Assembly: GCF_002087085.1 (NCBI RefSeq)
Contig: NZ_MWQY01000006.1
Location: 1 to 64,000, forward strand
Source: Marispirochaeta aestuarii
GTDB taxonomy: Bacteria; Spirochaetota; Spirochaetia; JC444; Marispirochaetaceae
DNA length: 64,000 nucleotides
Reading direction: 5' to 3'
The translations under genes were made by a program, and so were the position numbers. Under the pieces are notes generated by a model. It was not told the origin of the DNA. It saw only the letters and a program-made list of their open reading frames with translations, and did no database searches. This document shows positions 8,868-17,818 of the stretch, piece by piece. The stretch's first letter is position 1, and every line of letters starts with the position of its first letter.

Positions 8868-10119
8868 ATGCGGATACCATCTTCCTTTCACTTTTACAAG
8901 GCAGACCATCCTTCGGCAGCTCCACAGTAAGCTTGAAGCCCCCGGACAGGTTTCTGAAATGGATCGTCCCGCCCATGGATTCCACCCGTTCACGCATTCC
9001 TGCTAATCCGACTCCTTCAGATATGCCTGAAGAACCGCTTCCCCGTCCGTTGTCGGTTATATTGAGAATGATCATGTCTCCCGCCTGCTGCAGATGCACC
9101 AGCACCCTGTCCGCTTTTCCATGACGGAACGCGTTGGTGAGTCCTTCCTGCATGGACCGGTACAATACTATCCCTATCCCCGGGGGCAAATCAACAGGAG
9201 TGTTGGTCAATTCAAGGGCAAGCTCCACCCCGGTAGCCCGGGCAAAGGTTTCGGCAAGACGAGTCAGTCTCAGGCAGGTAGAGATGTTCTCAGCTTCGAC
9301 TTCCCTGAGAATACGTACAGCCCTGCGTGTATCCTTGAGACAACGTCCGGCCTCTTCCCTTGTGTCGCGAATATATTGACGCAGCTTGCCGTTATCCGCA
9401 GGAGAAAGCAGCAGCATGGCTTCCAGCATCATGACGATGTTCATAAGGGTGTGGCCGACGCTGTCATGAATCTCTCTGGAGATCCGTTTTCTCTCCTCGA
9501 GGGCTGCCGCATGTCTGGCATTCTGGGCGTAATCCTGAAAGGACTGATTGGCTTTGACAAGTTCGCTTACTGCAGTATCAAGAGAGTCGGTAATCTCCCG
9601 CCCTTCATGAAGATGCTGCACTGTTGCTTTGATATACTCGGCTGCCACCGCTGCCGCGGTCAGGAGCAGAAGGGAGGCAAAGACAGAACCGGGACCAGGA
9701 GAAACAAGTTCAGCCCCATACCAGTTTGCTTCCGGTAACCACAGTAAGAATGTGGTTCCCAGACTTAGCGCAATAATCGACAGGGACCCATGCAGGATCG
9801 ACGGAAAATAAATACCGCTCTGTAAAACCAGTACAAGCAGAACCAGAGATTCCGCCAGCAGGGGTTCTTGGGCGGGAATAAGGATCACCAGAATAAAGAA
9901 AAGCTGACATAAGAAAAGAAGGATCCTCAAGGACCGTGAAGGCAGCCAGATAAATATGAGAGATAAGGAAAGAGACAGGGAGACAAGAACAGCCAGCTGT
10001 AAAATCCATGAAGACGGATACGGTCTTCCAGGAACCAGGTTCAAAAAAGCGGTCAATGCAGAGAGGTGGCAGGCTATAGAGAAAAGAGAAAGGATCCATT
10101 CCATTTTACGCTCTGCCAT
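8860..10119 (-). CDS. Membrane sensor histidine kinase, HisKA_3 (NarX-like)
   Basis: This 419-residue kinase has about five hydrophobic segments in residues 8-160 with almost no external loop, so it probably senses within or at the membrane. A short coiled coil leads to the HisKA_3 dimerisation motif with phospho-acceptor H218 (ISREIHDSVGHTLMN). The ATPase domain has the N box (EGLTNAFRHGKA) and G boxes DNGRGSG and GVGLAGMRERVESMGG. Its partner is the overlapping NarL-type regulator. The GGGGAGG ribosome site lies inside a perfect palindrome, which may limit translation. Confidence 0.92.
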   Translation of the reverse strand: MAERKMEWILSLFSIACHLSALTAFLNLVPGRPYPSSWILQLAVLVSLSLSLSLIFIWLPSRSLRILLFLCQLFFILVILIPAQEPLLAESLVLLVLVLQSGIYFPSILHGSLSIIALSLGTTFLLWLPEANWYGAELVSPGPGSVFASLLLLTAAAVAAEYIKATVQHLHEGREITDSLDTAVSELVKANQSFQDYAQNARHAAALEERKRISREIHDSVGHTLMNIVMMLEAMLLLSPADNGKLRQYIRDTREEAGRCLKDTRRAVRILREVEAENISTCLRLTRLAETFARATGVELALELTNTPVDLPPGIGIVLYRSMQEGLTNAFRHGKADRVLVHLQQAGDMIILNITDNGRGSGSSGISEGVGLAGMRERVESMGGTIHFRNLSGGFKLTVELPKDGLPCKSERKMVSAYD

Positions 10120-10126
10120 ATTACGC

Positions 10127-10140
10127 CTCCCCTAGGGGAG
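10127..10140 (-). promoter_or_regulatory. Palindrome covering the kinase ribosome site
   Basis: CTCCCCTAGGGGAG is a perfect 14-bp palindrome. Its right arm, read on the minus strand, is the GGGGAGG Shine-Dalgarno sequence six bases before the kinase ATG. It may hide the ribosome site in RNA or act as a DNA operator. Confidence 0.45.
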
Positions 10141-10248
10141 TATCCTTTTCAATCTTCGATCCTGAAACCTCAGGCAGAAAAAATCAAGAGTGCTGCCTGC
10201 CGATCAGGCAGTAATATTCCAGGACCGTTTTCATACACTTTCAAAGAT

Positions 10249-10818
10249 TTATTTTCTCAGCTCCAGGGCAATTCCCCTGGACGACGCTGATTTCAGAAAT
10301 ACTTCCTTTGCCGTCCGTGCCTTCTCTTTCTTCTCCCGGAGCTTCCTGCCGGCGTTTTCCACGTCCCCGACAATACTCTTCAACTCTTTCAACGGCAGTA
10401 AGTTGACCGCAAGGCAATAAAAGCTCTTCATTCTGCCATCGTTAAAATCCGCAATCAATTTTTCCAGGATCATCTGTTTTTCCTTTAGATCATCCAGGTA
10501 TTCAGAAAGATTACGTTTCGCTTTTTCCATGTCGGAAAAAACGTTTCGTTTCGTTATAAAGGAATCCTTCTCCACGGGTATGGCGTATCGTTCACAGGGA
10601 AACCCTGCGCACTCATGGCAGAATTCAGTGTTATCGTGCTTACGGCTGCAGGTAATAACGGAACAGGCGGGATGTTTTTCGTGGAAATTGCTTCCGCCGC
10701 AGCCGGGACATCTGGATGAACCTTCGGTCTGGAAGCGAGGACACAGAACGCAGTTCAGCCCGCACAGGGAAAACTCCGGATATTTTCTGGAATACTCTTT
10801 CACACAAAACCTCCCCAT
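10249..10818 (-). CDS. DUF3795 cysteine-rich protein
   Basis: This 189-residue protein has an N-terminal DUF3795 domain with its cysteine pattern: CGLNCVLCPRF near residue 18, CPGCGG near 38, a C-x-x-x-x-C pair near 50-58, then FCHECAGFPCERY near 67-79. The eight or more cysteines suggest metal binding, but this has not been shown for the family as far as I know. The C-terminal half is charged and helical. It follows the acyltransferase-like gene by 28 bp on the same strand. Function unknown. Confidence 0.8.
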   Translation of the reverse strand: MGRFCVKEYSRKYPEFSLCGLNCVLCPRFQTEGSSRCPGCGGSNFHEKHPACSVITCSRKHDNTEFCHECAGFPCERYAIPVEKDSFITKRNVFSDMEKAKRNLSEYLDDLKEKQMILEKLIADFNDGRMKSFYCLAVNLLPLKELKSIVGDVENAGRKLREKKEKARTAKEVFLKSASSRGIALELRK

Positions 10819-10846
10819 CCGCTGACGAAGGACCCGATCGTCTTGT

Positions 10847-11629
10847 CTACAAAAGGTTTCGGTACTCCTGTTCTATATATTTTCTCAGCAGGTTGATAAA
10901 CCTCGCCGCAGGCGCACCGTCAACACTATCATGATTAAAAATGGAAGTAATATTGATGATTTCCCTGATAACAACCGCATCATTTCTTACAACCGGCTTT
11001 TTTACCACAGGGCCCAGAGCAAAAGAGACAGCCTTCGGACCTCCACTGTAGGGAATAATGTAGCCCGGCACATTCGTAACCATGCTTACTGATGTTACAA
11101 AAACCGTTCCGGAGAATCGCTTGACCAGATCGTGTTGTTTCAGTATCTGCCGGAACAGGAATACAACCAGAAAACGCGGGAGGCGGGAAAAGATTCTCTG
11201 CCCCAGCCGGGAACTCATATAGGTCTTCTCTTCACCGACTGCCGATTTTGCGGTCTCTATCTCCTCGTCTATTTCCCGTATAGTTTTATCATTGATTGCA
11301 CGCAGTATGTACTGCTTATTATACGTAACACCGTTCTGCATAACTTCAACAGGTATATCGATATCCACCTCAGCAAAGCGTGTCTTTCGGCGCACATTTA
11401 TCATGGAGTTGAACTCCGGCTGTTCATGCAGGCATCTTCCTATCGCCTTCAACAGAAATGAAAAAAGTGAGCCCCCTTCTCCTCTGCTTCTCAGAGCTCT
11501 CAGCTCTTTCCGTACATCCGTTACATCGAACTCCATAAGAGCGTAGAAATTATGACCGCCCTTAACCATATCAAAGCCGTAGATAGACAGTCGCCTGTAT
11601 TCTGATATCTTTTCCCGGTGTCCTTTCAT
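10847..11629 (-). CDS. Stand-alone E2-type acyltransferase domain protein
   Basis: This 260-residue protein matches the catalytic domain of 2-oxoacid dehydrogenase acyltransferases (the chloramphenicol acetyltransferase fold), but has neither a lipoyl nor an E1/E3-binding domain. The start region (YGFDMVKGGHNFYALMEFDV), the VDIDIPVEV strand and the C-terminal active-site signature NHDSVDGAPAARFIN (His-x3-Asp-Gly) are visible. Without a lipoyl arm it probably acylates another acceptor. No E1 or E3 gene is nearby. The neighbouring DUF3795 gene may be in the same operon. Substrate unknown. Confidence 0.75.
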   Translation of the reverse strand: MKGHREKISEYRRLSIYGFDMVKGGHNFYALMEFDVTDVRKELRALRSRGEGGSLFSFLLKAIGRCLHEQPEFNSMINVRRKTRFAEVDIDIPVEVMQNGVTYNKQYILRAINDKTIREIDEEIETAKSAVGEEKTYMSSRLGQRIFSRLPRFLVVFLFRQILKQHDLVKRFSGTVFVTSVSMVTNVPGYIIPYSGGPKAVSFALGPVVKKPVVRNDAVVIREIINITSIFNHDSVDGAPAARFINLLRKYIEQEYRNLL

Positions 11630-11765
11630 ATGTATTCCCTGTTTCTAAAAGAACGAACAATTCCATAAATAGTACCACCGCTCTACGTGCATTGTCGATG
11701 TTTTTACTTCTGCCCGTAACGCCTTCAAATTCGGAAGATTGACATCCTTCTGTTGCACCGGGACT

Positions 11766-11793
11766 TTGCCTTTAACTTGATTAAATATATAAT
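11766..11793 (+). promoter_or_regulatory. Sigma-70-type promoter of the amidase gene
   Basis: TTGCCT (11766-11771) and a perfect TATAAT (11788-11793) are 16 bp apart in a very AT-rich stretch, about 25 bp before the amidase start codon. Confidence 0.6.
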
Positions 11794-11817
11794 ATATATT
11801 AAGGACTATATTGAGAG

Positions 11818-12783
11818 ATGATGGGTAAACACCGTAATTATATGTTTATACTGCTTGCAGCCGTATTACTTGCGGCCGGCATTCTCCTTTTGAACGGCAG
11901 CTGCCAGAGTCCTGCAGCTTCTGCGCCCGAGCCGGACAGTACAGCTGCAGAAAATACGGTTCCCGGGGTAATTCCCCTGGAAGGGCCGATCGTGGTCGCC
12001 CTGCAGCCGGGTCACTGGAAGATCGACGAACTCCCGCCGGAAGCACTTCGCCGTCCGCGCAGTACAGGAGCTGTCCACGGAAATGTCCAGGAGCTCGACA
12101 TCAACCTTGCGGTTGTGGAGGCCCTGGTCCCCCTGCTGGAGGCGGAAAACTGGCGGGTCATCGTTGTTCCCGCGACGGTTCCTCCAGGGCTGCGGGCCGA
12201 CGTGTTTCTCTCAATCCACGCCGACTGGGGTACGGATCCGGCAAGAAGGGGCTGGAAGCTCGCTCCCCCCTGGCGCCCGAGCGTCGCTTCAAGCGAGATC
12301 GCCGAAGCCCTCAAGGAGTCATTCAGGGCCGAGGAGAGTCTGACAGAGGATGCAGACGGCGTTACCGTCGGAATGCGCGGTTATTTCGGATTCAGCTCCC
12401 ATCGCTACCATCACGCATCAAGTCCCTACACCCCTGCGGTACTTATTGAACTCGGCTTTGTAACCAACGCCGTCGACCGGGAACTGATGGTAACACAGCC
12501 GGAGTTCTTCGCCGGAATTATCCATCGCGGTCTGGAGAGGCATTTTTACACCCGGGGACGTTCCGATGTCGCATCCCTTGTTCCCAGGGAGTATGAAACC
12601 ATGGCAGTCGGTTCAGACGGGGCACACGTACGGCAGAGACCGGATCATTCGAGCCGCCTTGTCCGCAGGCTTGAGGCCGGCTCGTATATCTGGCCTGTTG
12701 ACGATACCGGGGACTGGTATCTGGTCAGACTCCGCAATCCCTTTCAGGTCGGATGGGTAGATTCAAGGTCGCTGGTAAATTAA
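11818..12783 (+). CDS. Lipoprotein N-acetylmuramoyl-L-alanine amidase + SH3
   Basis: This 321-residue envelope protein probably cleaves the amide bond between muramic acid and the stem peptide. The signal has a lipobox-like LNGSC (C29), so it is probably lipid-anchored. The Amidase_3 domain covers about residues 57-245, with the zinc ligands H66 (QPGHWK), E92 (QELDIN) and H134 (SIHAD) and the catalytic E211 (VLIELGFVTN) all present. A bacterial SH3-like domain (about 258-320; VRQRPDHSSRLV) may bind the wall. ATG codons at 11818 and 11821 are both possible starts. Transcribed alone from its own promoter and convergent with the next gene. Confidence 0.88.
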   Translation: MMGKHRNYMFILLAAVLLAAGILLLNGSCQSPAASAPEPDSTAAENTVPGVIPLEGPIVVALQPGHWKIDELPPEALRRPRSTGAVHGNVQELDINLAVVEALVPLLEAENWRVIVVPATVPPGLRADVFLSIHADWGTDPARRGWKLAPPWRPSVASSEIAEALKESFRAEESLTEDADGVTVGMRGYFGFSSHRYHHASSPYTPAVLIELGFVTNAVDRELMVTQPEFFAGIIHRGLERHFYTRGRSDVASLVPREYETMAVGSDGAHVRQRPDHSSRLVRRLEAGSYIWPVDDTGDWYLVRLRNPFQVGWVDSRSLVN

Positions 12784-12815
12784 TGCATGCGGGAGTTCGG
12801 GCAGGTATCCTGGAT

Positions 12816-13907
12816 CTATTCTATCCGAACGAAACTGCCGTTTCGTACCGTATACGGATACAGTTCAAAACTGCAGTCACCATACTCATCAAAAATGTAA
12901 TCAGTATTTACACCGGAAAACCTTCCCTCCTCGAGGATGAACCCGAATACATCCCGGGGCCGATCTGGTCCCGAAGATTTTATTGCACCGGATAACAGGT
13001 AAACTGCATCGTAATTTACCATGGACTGATACGTGGGTTCCTCGTTGAATCGTTCCCTGTAATTTCCTACAAACCGTGAATACTCCGGATCATCCCCCAG
13101 GAATCCTTTTTCAAGATAGGTAACAACTCCTTCCACACTCCTCCCGCCGTTCTCGATCAATTCTCTCGATACACCCCAGGGAGACAGTAACAGCAGCTGA
13201 TCGAACTCATCGATGTGCTGATAGATATACGCTGTATCGAAGGGACTGGCGATAAGGAGAACACAGTCGGAAGCCTGCTCCCGTATTTTCCTTGCGATAT
13301 CGATGTAGGAGGGTTTGACCCTGCTGTCGAACCCGACCTGCTGAATCCGAATGGCAGGAATTTTCTCACTTATTTCAGCAGTAAACGCTGTGGCCATAGT
13401 ATCCGCGTAGCTCCGGTTGTTCTCATCATAGACGATGGTCGCGCTCTTTATCTGCTGCCTGATCGCGTAGTCCGCAAGATGATCGGCATACAATGATATA
13501 TTTACCGTCAGGCGAATAAGATTGTCATCAAGACCCTTCAGTTCGTCGGAGCTCGCAGTCCCGGAGAGTACCAGAACATTCTTACTGTTAATGTAATCCG
13601 CCGCCTCCAGATATGCCCCGCTGGTTGTCGCCATAATCAGATAGTCTATTCCCTCTTCAATTAACCCCTGTACCATCTCCAGGGTAACTTCACCCCTGCT
13701 GTTATCATCCCTGACGACAAGGTTTACTTCCCTTCTCTCCCGCGAATTTATCTCCTCCGCTGCAAGAAGGGCCCCGTTGCGGGCTGACTCCAGCAGAGGT
13801 GAATAGTTCCCCGTCAGGCTCACAACCATTCCCGCATCGAAGGATGACTGTTGCCTGGCGCATGCAGAAACCAGCAGTATTACCAGGAACAACGTAATTG
13901 TTCTCAT
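12816..13907 (-). CDS. Periplasmic-binding lipoprotein (Peripla_BP_6)
   Basis: This 363-residue lipoprotein (lipobox LVSAC, C16) has a type I periplasmic binding fold as in branched-chain amino acid binding proteins: GMVVSLTGNYSPLLESARNGALLAAEEIN, then YLIMATTSGAYLEAADYIN. No permease or ATPase gene is nearby. It is divergent from a Cache-type histidine kinase only 55 bp away, so it may serve as a sensor partner rather than a transport component. That is an inference from position. Ligand unknown. Confidence 0.82.
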   Translation of the reverse strand: MRTITLFLVILLVSACARQQSSFDAGMVVSLTGNYSPLLESARNGALLAAEEINSRERREVNLVVRDDNSRGEVTLEMVQGLIEEGIDYLIMATTSGAYLEAADYINSKNVLVLSGTASSDELKGLDDNLIRLTVNISLYADHLADYAIRQQIKSATIVYDENNRSYADTMATAFTAEISEKIPAIRIQQVGFDSRVKPSYIDIARKIREQASDCVLLIASPFDTAYIYQHIDEFDQLLLLSPWGVSRELIENGGRSVEGVVTYLEKGFLGDDPEYSRFVGNYRERFNEEPTYQSMVNYDAVYLLSGAIKSSGPDRPRDVFGFILEEGRFSGVNTDYIFDEYGDCSFELYPYTVRNGSFVRIE

Positions 13908-13962
13908 TGAACATTCTCCGGTTTATTGTGTATCACCAGTAAGTCTACTATAATTTCCGGTA

Positions 13963-15657
13963 ATGCCGCAAATATCAGGTAAGAGCTTCAAAATCCATAT
14001 ATTCATCTATCTTGCCGGTTTTGTGATCCTGGCGCTTTTGATTGCCTTCTCCGCTCTCATCGCCACAAATAGAGTCTACCGCGATAATATCAGGCAGGAA
14101 ATCGCGATTCTGTCCAAAACTCTTGCCCAGACTGTAGATCGGTTCTTTATGCAGCCGGAAGAATATATTAAAGATGTGAGAAATCACATCAACCTTATTC
14201 ACACTGCTCCCGGTACACGGGATATCAATTGCTTTATCGATGATGTTCTCAATATTTTCAGCGGCTTCGACAGCATTTATCTGCTTGACCCTGACGGCAC
14301 CGTACTGGATACCTGGCCGTTTAATTCTGATCTTATTGGTATCGATTTATCGGGACAGGAGTACATCTCGACAACAGTTCTGGAGGACCAGGTTTACTGG
14401 TCAGACTCCTTCCTGTCGCAACAGACAGGGCTGCCGACAATCGCTTTGTCCCTTCGCAGCGACCAGGGGATACTGGCGGCATTTTACAATCTCAGGGAGC
14501 TGAGCAATTTCGTATCCGTGAGCTTCCCGGATCCCGACGAGTTCATTGCCATAATTGAAGGAGACGGCAATATAATCGGTCACACCTATCCGGAACGTGT
14601 ACTGCTGCTGGAAAACCTGGGCAATATGAACAGCTTTCGTCAGGCCAGGGCGGGGAATTCAGGGATCTCGGAAGATCGTTATCTCGATGTCAAAGGACTG
14701 GTCTCTGTTCACCAGGCCGAACACAGCGGATTCTATGTTATGGTCTTTAAATCCTATTCCAGAATATTCGGCAGGATGAACCTCATCTATTCGTTGTTAC
14801 TGCTCCTGCTTCTATCGGTTTCTCTAACCTTTGCCGTTCTTGTTCTAATATTGATCCACAGAGTGATGAGACCGATAGATGATCTGATCGATAAAATCGC
14901 CCAGGTCAGCAGTGGGTCCTATGACGTGGCGGTCCATTCCCGGTATTCCGAGTTTGACGAGTTGATTTCCAGCTTTAAGATGATGGTCAACCGCATTGAC
15001 GAACGGGAAAACGATTTACGTCAATCCCTGACAGACAAGGATACCCTCCTTCGCGAGCTCTATCACCGGACAAAAAACAACATGCAGATTATCGCCGGCC
15101 TGATGAGTCTGTACGGGAGAAAATACAGTCAGGAAGCTGTTTCCGGTTTTATCGAAGAAATACAGACCAAGATACAGGCAATTTCACTGGTACATGAAAA
15201 GCTGTACAGTACGGGCAATCTCTCGAAAATAGGATTGAAAGAGTACATTGAGGACCTGATTCCTCTGGTTGTTACCAGCTTAAGCAAGGGATCGGGATCA
15301 ATTCGGTACAACCTGGACATTGAAGATGTGAATCTTCTGATTGACTATGCTGTTCCCTGCGGACTGATACTGAATGAACTTATAACGAATTCGGTAAAGT
15401 ACGCTTTTCCGGATAATGCTGATGGCGAAATCACTATATATGCCGGAATCCGTGATAATATGCTGGACCTTCAGTACTCAGACAGCGGTACAGGTTTTCC
15501 GGAATCCTTCGATACCGGGAAGATTGAATCCCTGGGATTACTCCTTTTGAGCAATATTGTCCGGAACCAGTTGAGAGGAGAGATGGATATCAGCAGTCCA
15601 GGGGGAGTTCTGTACCGGATAAAAATACCCCTGGGATTCTATTCACCCAGGGTTTAA
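13963..15657 (+). CDS. Membrane sensor histidine kinase, HisKA_2/HWE type
   Basis: This 564-residue kinase has TM1 at about 11-33, a periplasmic Cache-like sensor (about 40-270; strands FDSIYLLDPDGTVLDTWP and GDGNIIGHT), TM2 at about 275-298 and a HAMP domain (about 300-350). The HisKA_2 motif contains phospho-acceptor H368 (LYHRTKNNMQIIAGLMSLY). The ATPase domain has LILNELITNSVKYAF and DSGTGFPE. The last bases overlap by 4 bp with the stop of the convergent receiver protein, its likely partner. Signal unknown. Confidence 0.92.
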   Translation: MPQISGKSFKIHIFIYLAGFVILALLIAFSALIATNRVYRDNIRQEIAILSKTLAQTVDRFFMQPEEYIKDVRNHINLIHTAPGTRDINCFIDDVLNIFSGFDSIYLLDPDGTVLDTWPFNSDLIGIDLSGQEYISTTVLEDQVYWSDSFLSQQTGLPTIALSLRSDQGILAAFYNLRELSNFVSVSFPDPDEFIAIIEGDGNIIGHTYPERVLLLENLGNMNSFRQARAGNSGISEDRYLDVKGLVSVHQAEHSGFYVMVFKSYSRIFGRMNLIYSLLLLLLLSVSLTFAVLVLILIHRVMRPIDDLIDKIAQVSSGSYDVAVHSRYSEFDELISSFKMMVNRIDERENDLRQSLTDKDTLLRELYHRTKNNMQIIAGLMSLYGRKYSQEAVSGFIEEIQTKIQAISLVHEKLYSTGNLSKIGLKEYIEDLIPLVVTSLSKGSGSIRYNLDIEDVNLLIDYAVPCGLILNELITNSVKYAFPDNADGEITIYAGIRDNMLDLQYSDSGTGFPESFDTGKIESLGLLLLSNIVRNQLRGEMDISSPGGVLYRIKIPLGFYSPRV

Positions 15658-16022
15658 CCAGGACTTCTTATACTGCTGATCAGTTCTTTAAGCTTGACCG
15701 GTTTTGTAAAGACTGCAACAGGGTCCAGATCCCGGGATTTCTGTCTGCAATCATCCAAATCATACCCGCTCATGAATACAAACCGGCAGGAATGTCTTGC
15801 GGATATCTTCTGTGCCGCTGTAAAACCATCCATTTCTCCGGACAGTCGTATGTCCATAAGAACCAGATTCGGTCCGTATGTATCCGCATCCCGGATCGCA
15901 TCCTCTCCACTGGAAGCTACCGCACAAACAGTAAAGCCGGCATCTTCCAGACCGACCCTTAGCATCATTGATGTTATAACCGCATCCTCTACAATGAGAA
16001 TCGTTGTTTCATCGTCATTCAT
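15654..16022 (-). CDS. Single-domain response regulator
   Basis: This 122-residue stand-alone receiver has the acidic pair E12/D13, phospho-acceptor D57 (LVLMDIRLSGEMDG) and the conserved lysine in FTKPVKLKEL. It has no output domain. The sequence around D57 resembles receivers that partner HisKA_2/HWE kinases, and the neighbouring kinase ends on its stop codon from the other strand. It probably relays phosphate onward or acts by protein contact. Confidence 0.92.
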   Translation of the reverse strand: MNDDETTILIVEDAVITSMMLRVGLEDAGFTVCAVASSGEDAIRDADTYGPNLVLMDIRLSGEMDGFTAAQKISARHSCRFVFMSGYDLDDCRQKSRDLDPVAVFTKPVKLKELISSIRSPG

Positions 16023-16130
16023 GTGAATCCATAGCAGTAATTATAGTCTACCCCTATTCTAAATAAATCTCCGCATGGTGCAAGTATAAGAAAAAGCACT
16101 ATCAGGCAGTCCTGTTTTTCTGCTTGTCCG

Positions 16131-16146
16131 CAGCAGATATCTGCTG
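16131..16146. promoter_or_regulatory. 16-bp perfect palindrome between divergent regulator genes
   Basis: CAGCAGATATCTGCTG is a perfect palindrome in the 206-bp gap between two divergent receiver-domain genes. It may be an operator for a dimeric regulator. No promoter could be placed around it with confidence. Confidence 0.4.
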
Positions 16147-16228
16147 TAAAATTATGCAGGATTCTTTCCTGTTAAGCAGTGCATACAAGCAGGAGAGCCA
16201 GGACTGATGCAGCAGGTGGTTAATAAGC

Positions 16229-17197
16229 GTGCCTCCGTCTTTAACAGTTGAAGAAAAGCCTGTCCCCGGCCCCAATTCCTCTTTAAACCCGCAGACCAAA
16301 GTAATCCTCATAGTAGAAGACGAGGCAATCATCGCCCTGGCGGAAAAGAAGATCCTGGAAAAGGCCGGGTACACAATCCATACAGCCTGTAACGGCGAAC
16401 GTGCCGTGGAACTCACGGAAAGCCTTGAGAGAATCGATCTTATACTGATGGATATCGATCTCGGACATGAGCCGGACGGTACGGAGACTGCGGAACGCAT
16501 CCTCACCCGGTATGAAATTCCGATCATGTTTCTTTCGAGTCACACCGAGGCCGATATCGTGGAAAGAACCGAGGGTATCACCTCCTACGGTTACATTGTC
16601 AAGCACAGCGGAGATACGGTACTGCTTGCCTCCATAAGGATGGCTTTCAGATTGTATGAGGCCCGCAGGTCCATTAAAGAGCATATGGGTATGCAGGATT
16701 TGATCCTGCGGGTGAGCAAATGTCTTGCAGCAACCTCGGACCTGCAGACGATTCTTCAGATTGCCTCTGACAATCTGGCGAAACTCTCAGGACTGAACAG
16801 CGGCGCCATCTATACCCTTGATAATGCCGTCCTTACCCTGAGGGCAACCACACCACCCTTTACAGAGCCCCCGCCTGAAAAGTTCCTCAGAGCCCGGATA
16901 CAGGATCACCCCCATATAAATAACGCCCTGCAGAGACGCGAGGCGGTCTATATCCCGGATACCGGATCAGAAGCATTTACGGAGGAAGAGCAGGCCATTG
17001 CCGAGGGCAGGCAGTTGAAATCTATTCTCTATGTTCCCCTGCTTTCCCAGGGAAAGAGTATTGGCGTTTTTATAACCGGTGCAACCAGCCGGAAAACCTC
17101 AATAAAGAAAACAACCATTCTGCTTTGCGAAACTCTGGCCAATATAGCCGCCCTTGCGGCGGCGAACGCCCTCAATCAGTCGAACAGTACAGAGTAA
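16229..17197 (+). CDS. Receiver-GAF domain signalling protein
   Basis: This 322-residue soluble protein joins a receiver domain (about residues 23-135, phospho-acceptor D75 in LILMDIDLGH) to a GAF domain (about 150-318; QRREAVYIPDTGSEAF, YVPLLSQGKSIGVF). No kinase, GGDEF or DNA-binding output is present. The sequence between them resembles the linker in proteins where a histidine kinase follows the GAF, so it may be a truncated relative. The start is GTG, with AGGTGG nine bases upstream; earlier ATGs run into stops. The diguanylate cyclase gene converges on it from the other side 7 bp after its stop. Confidence 0.85.
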   Translation: MPPSLTVEEKPVPGPNSSLNPQTKVILIVEDEAIIALAEKKILEKAGYTIHTACNGERAVELTESLERIDLILMDIDLGHEPDGTETAERILTRYEIPIMFLSSHTEADIVERTEGITSYGYIVKHSGDTVLLASIRMAFRLYEARRSIKEHMGMQDLILRVSKCLAATSDLQTILQIASDNLAKLSGLNSGAIYTLDNAVLTLRATTPPFTEPPPEKFLRARIQDHPHINNALQRREAVYIPDTGSEAFTEEEQAIAEGRQLKSILYVPLLSQGKSIGVFITGATSRKTSIKKTTILLCETLANIAALAAANALNQSNSTE

Positions 17198-17204
17198 GCG
17201 AAAC

Positions 17205-17783
17205 CTATTCCTTTATCCCCGCAACCCGGTTTCTGCCCGTCTGCTTTGCAAGGTAAAGGGCCTGGTCCGCCCGAAGGAGGAGATCATCCGGAGAATCCGA
17301 GGGCTGGACCTCGGTAACACCGAAGCTGCAGGTAATCTTCTGCTCTTTGAAGAAATCATGTTTTTCCACCAGGGCCCGCAGTTTCTCGGCGAGCCCCATG
17401 CCCTGCCGATGGCTGCAATTTGGAATTATGATCATAAACTCCTCGCCTCCCCAGCGGCCGATGGTATCCGTTTCGCGAATATTATTCTCCAGCAGCCCGG
17501 CGAAAGATTTCAGAACCTCGTCCCCCTTCTGATGACCGAAATTGTCGTTAACCTCCTTGAAGAAATCTATATCTGTCAGGATTACAGAAAACGTCTCTCC
17601 GTACCTGCGAAAGCGTGCGAGTTCTTCGGAGATCCTTTCATCAAGGCAGGCCCTGTTTTTAAGCTGGGTCAGCTTATCGGTAATTGACAGATCCGTAAGT
17701 TCCCTGTGGGTCCTGTCGTAGGCCTTCGAAAACTGCAGAACGACAAGGAAAACCGCAATCAGCTGTACAGGAACCTGAATCAT
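17205..17783 (-). CDS. GGDEF diguanylate cyclase, catalytic half (frameshifted)
   Basis: From the ATG at 17783 this part encodes 192 residues: the end of a membrane helix, then a full GGDEF domain that would make cyclic di-GMP. The active motif is GGEEF, preceded five residues earlier by the R-x-x-D inhibitory site (RETD). The same frame is open upstream to 17831, where it meets the end of the membrane half in another frame. Together the halves make a normal membrane-anchored cyclase of about 346 residues. The ATG at 17783 lacks an obvious ribosome site and would give a protein without most of its sensor, so I read this as the second half of one gene. Confidence 0.85.
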   Translation of the reverse strand: MIQVPVQLIAVFLVVLQFSKAYDRTHRELTDLSITDKLTQLKNRACLDERISEELARFRRYGETFSVILTDIDFFKEVNDNFGHQKGDEVLKSFAGLLENNIRETDTIGRWGGEEFMIIIPNCSHRQGMGLAEKLRALVEKHDFFKEQKITCSFGVTEVQPSDSPDDLLLRADQALYLAKQTGRNRVAGIKE

Positions 17784-17818
17784 GCGGTCGATATACTGAG
17801 CAGTCCGGGGATAGTCCC

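Noticed and set aside
8868-8993. N-terminal extension of the NarL-type regulator
   Set aside because: It overlaps the kinase ATPase domain; the receiver fold begins at the ATG at 8867.
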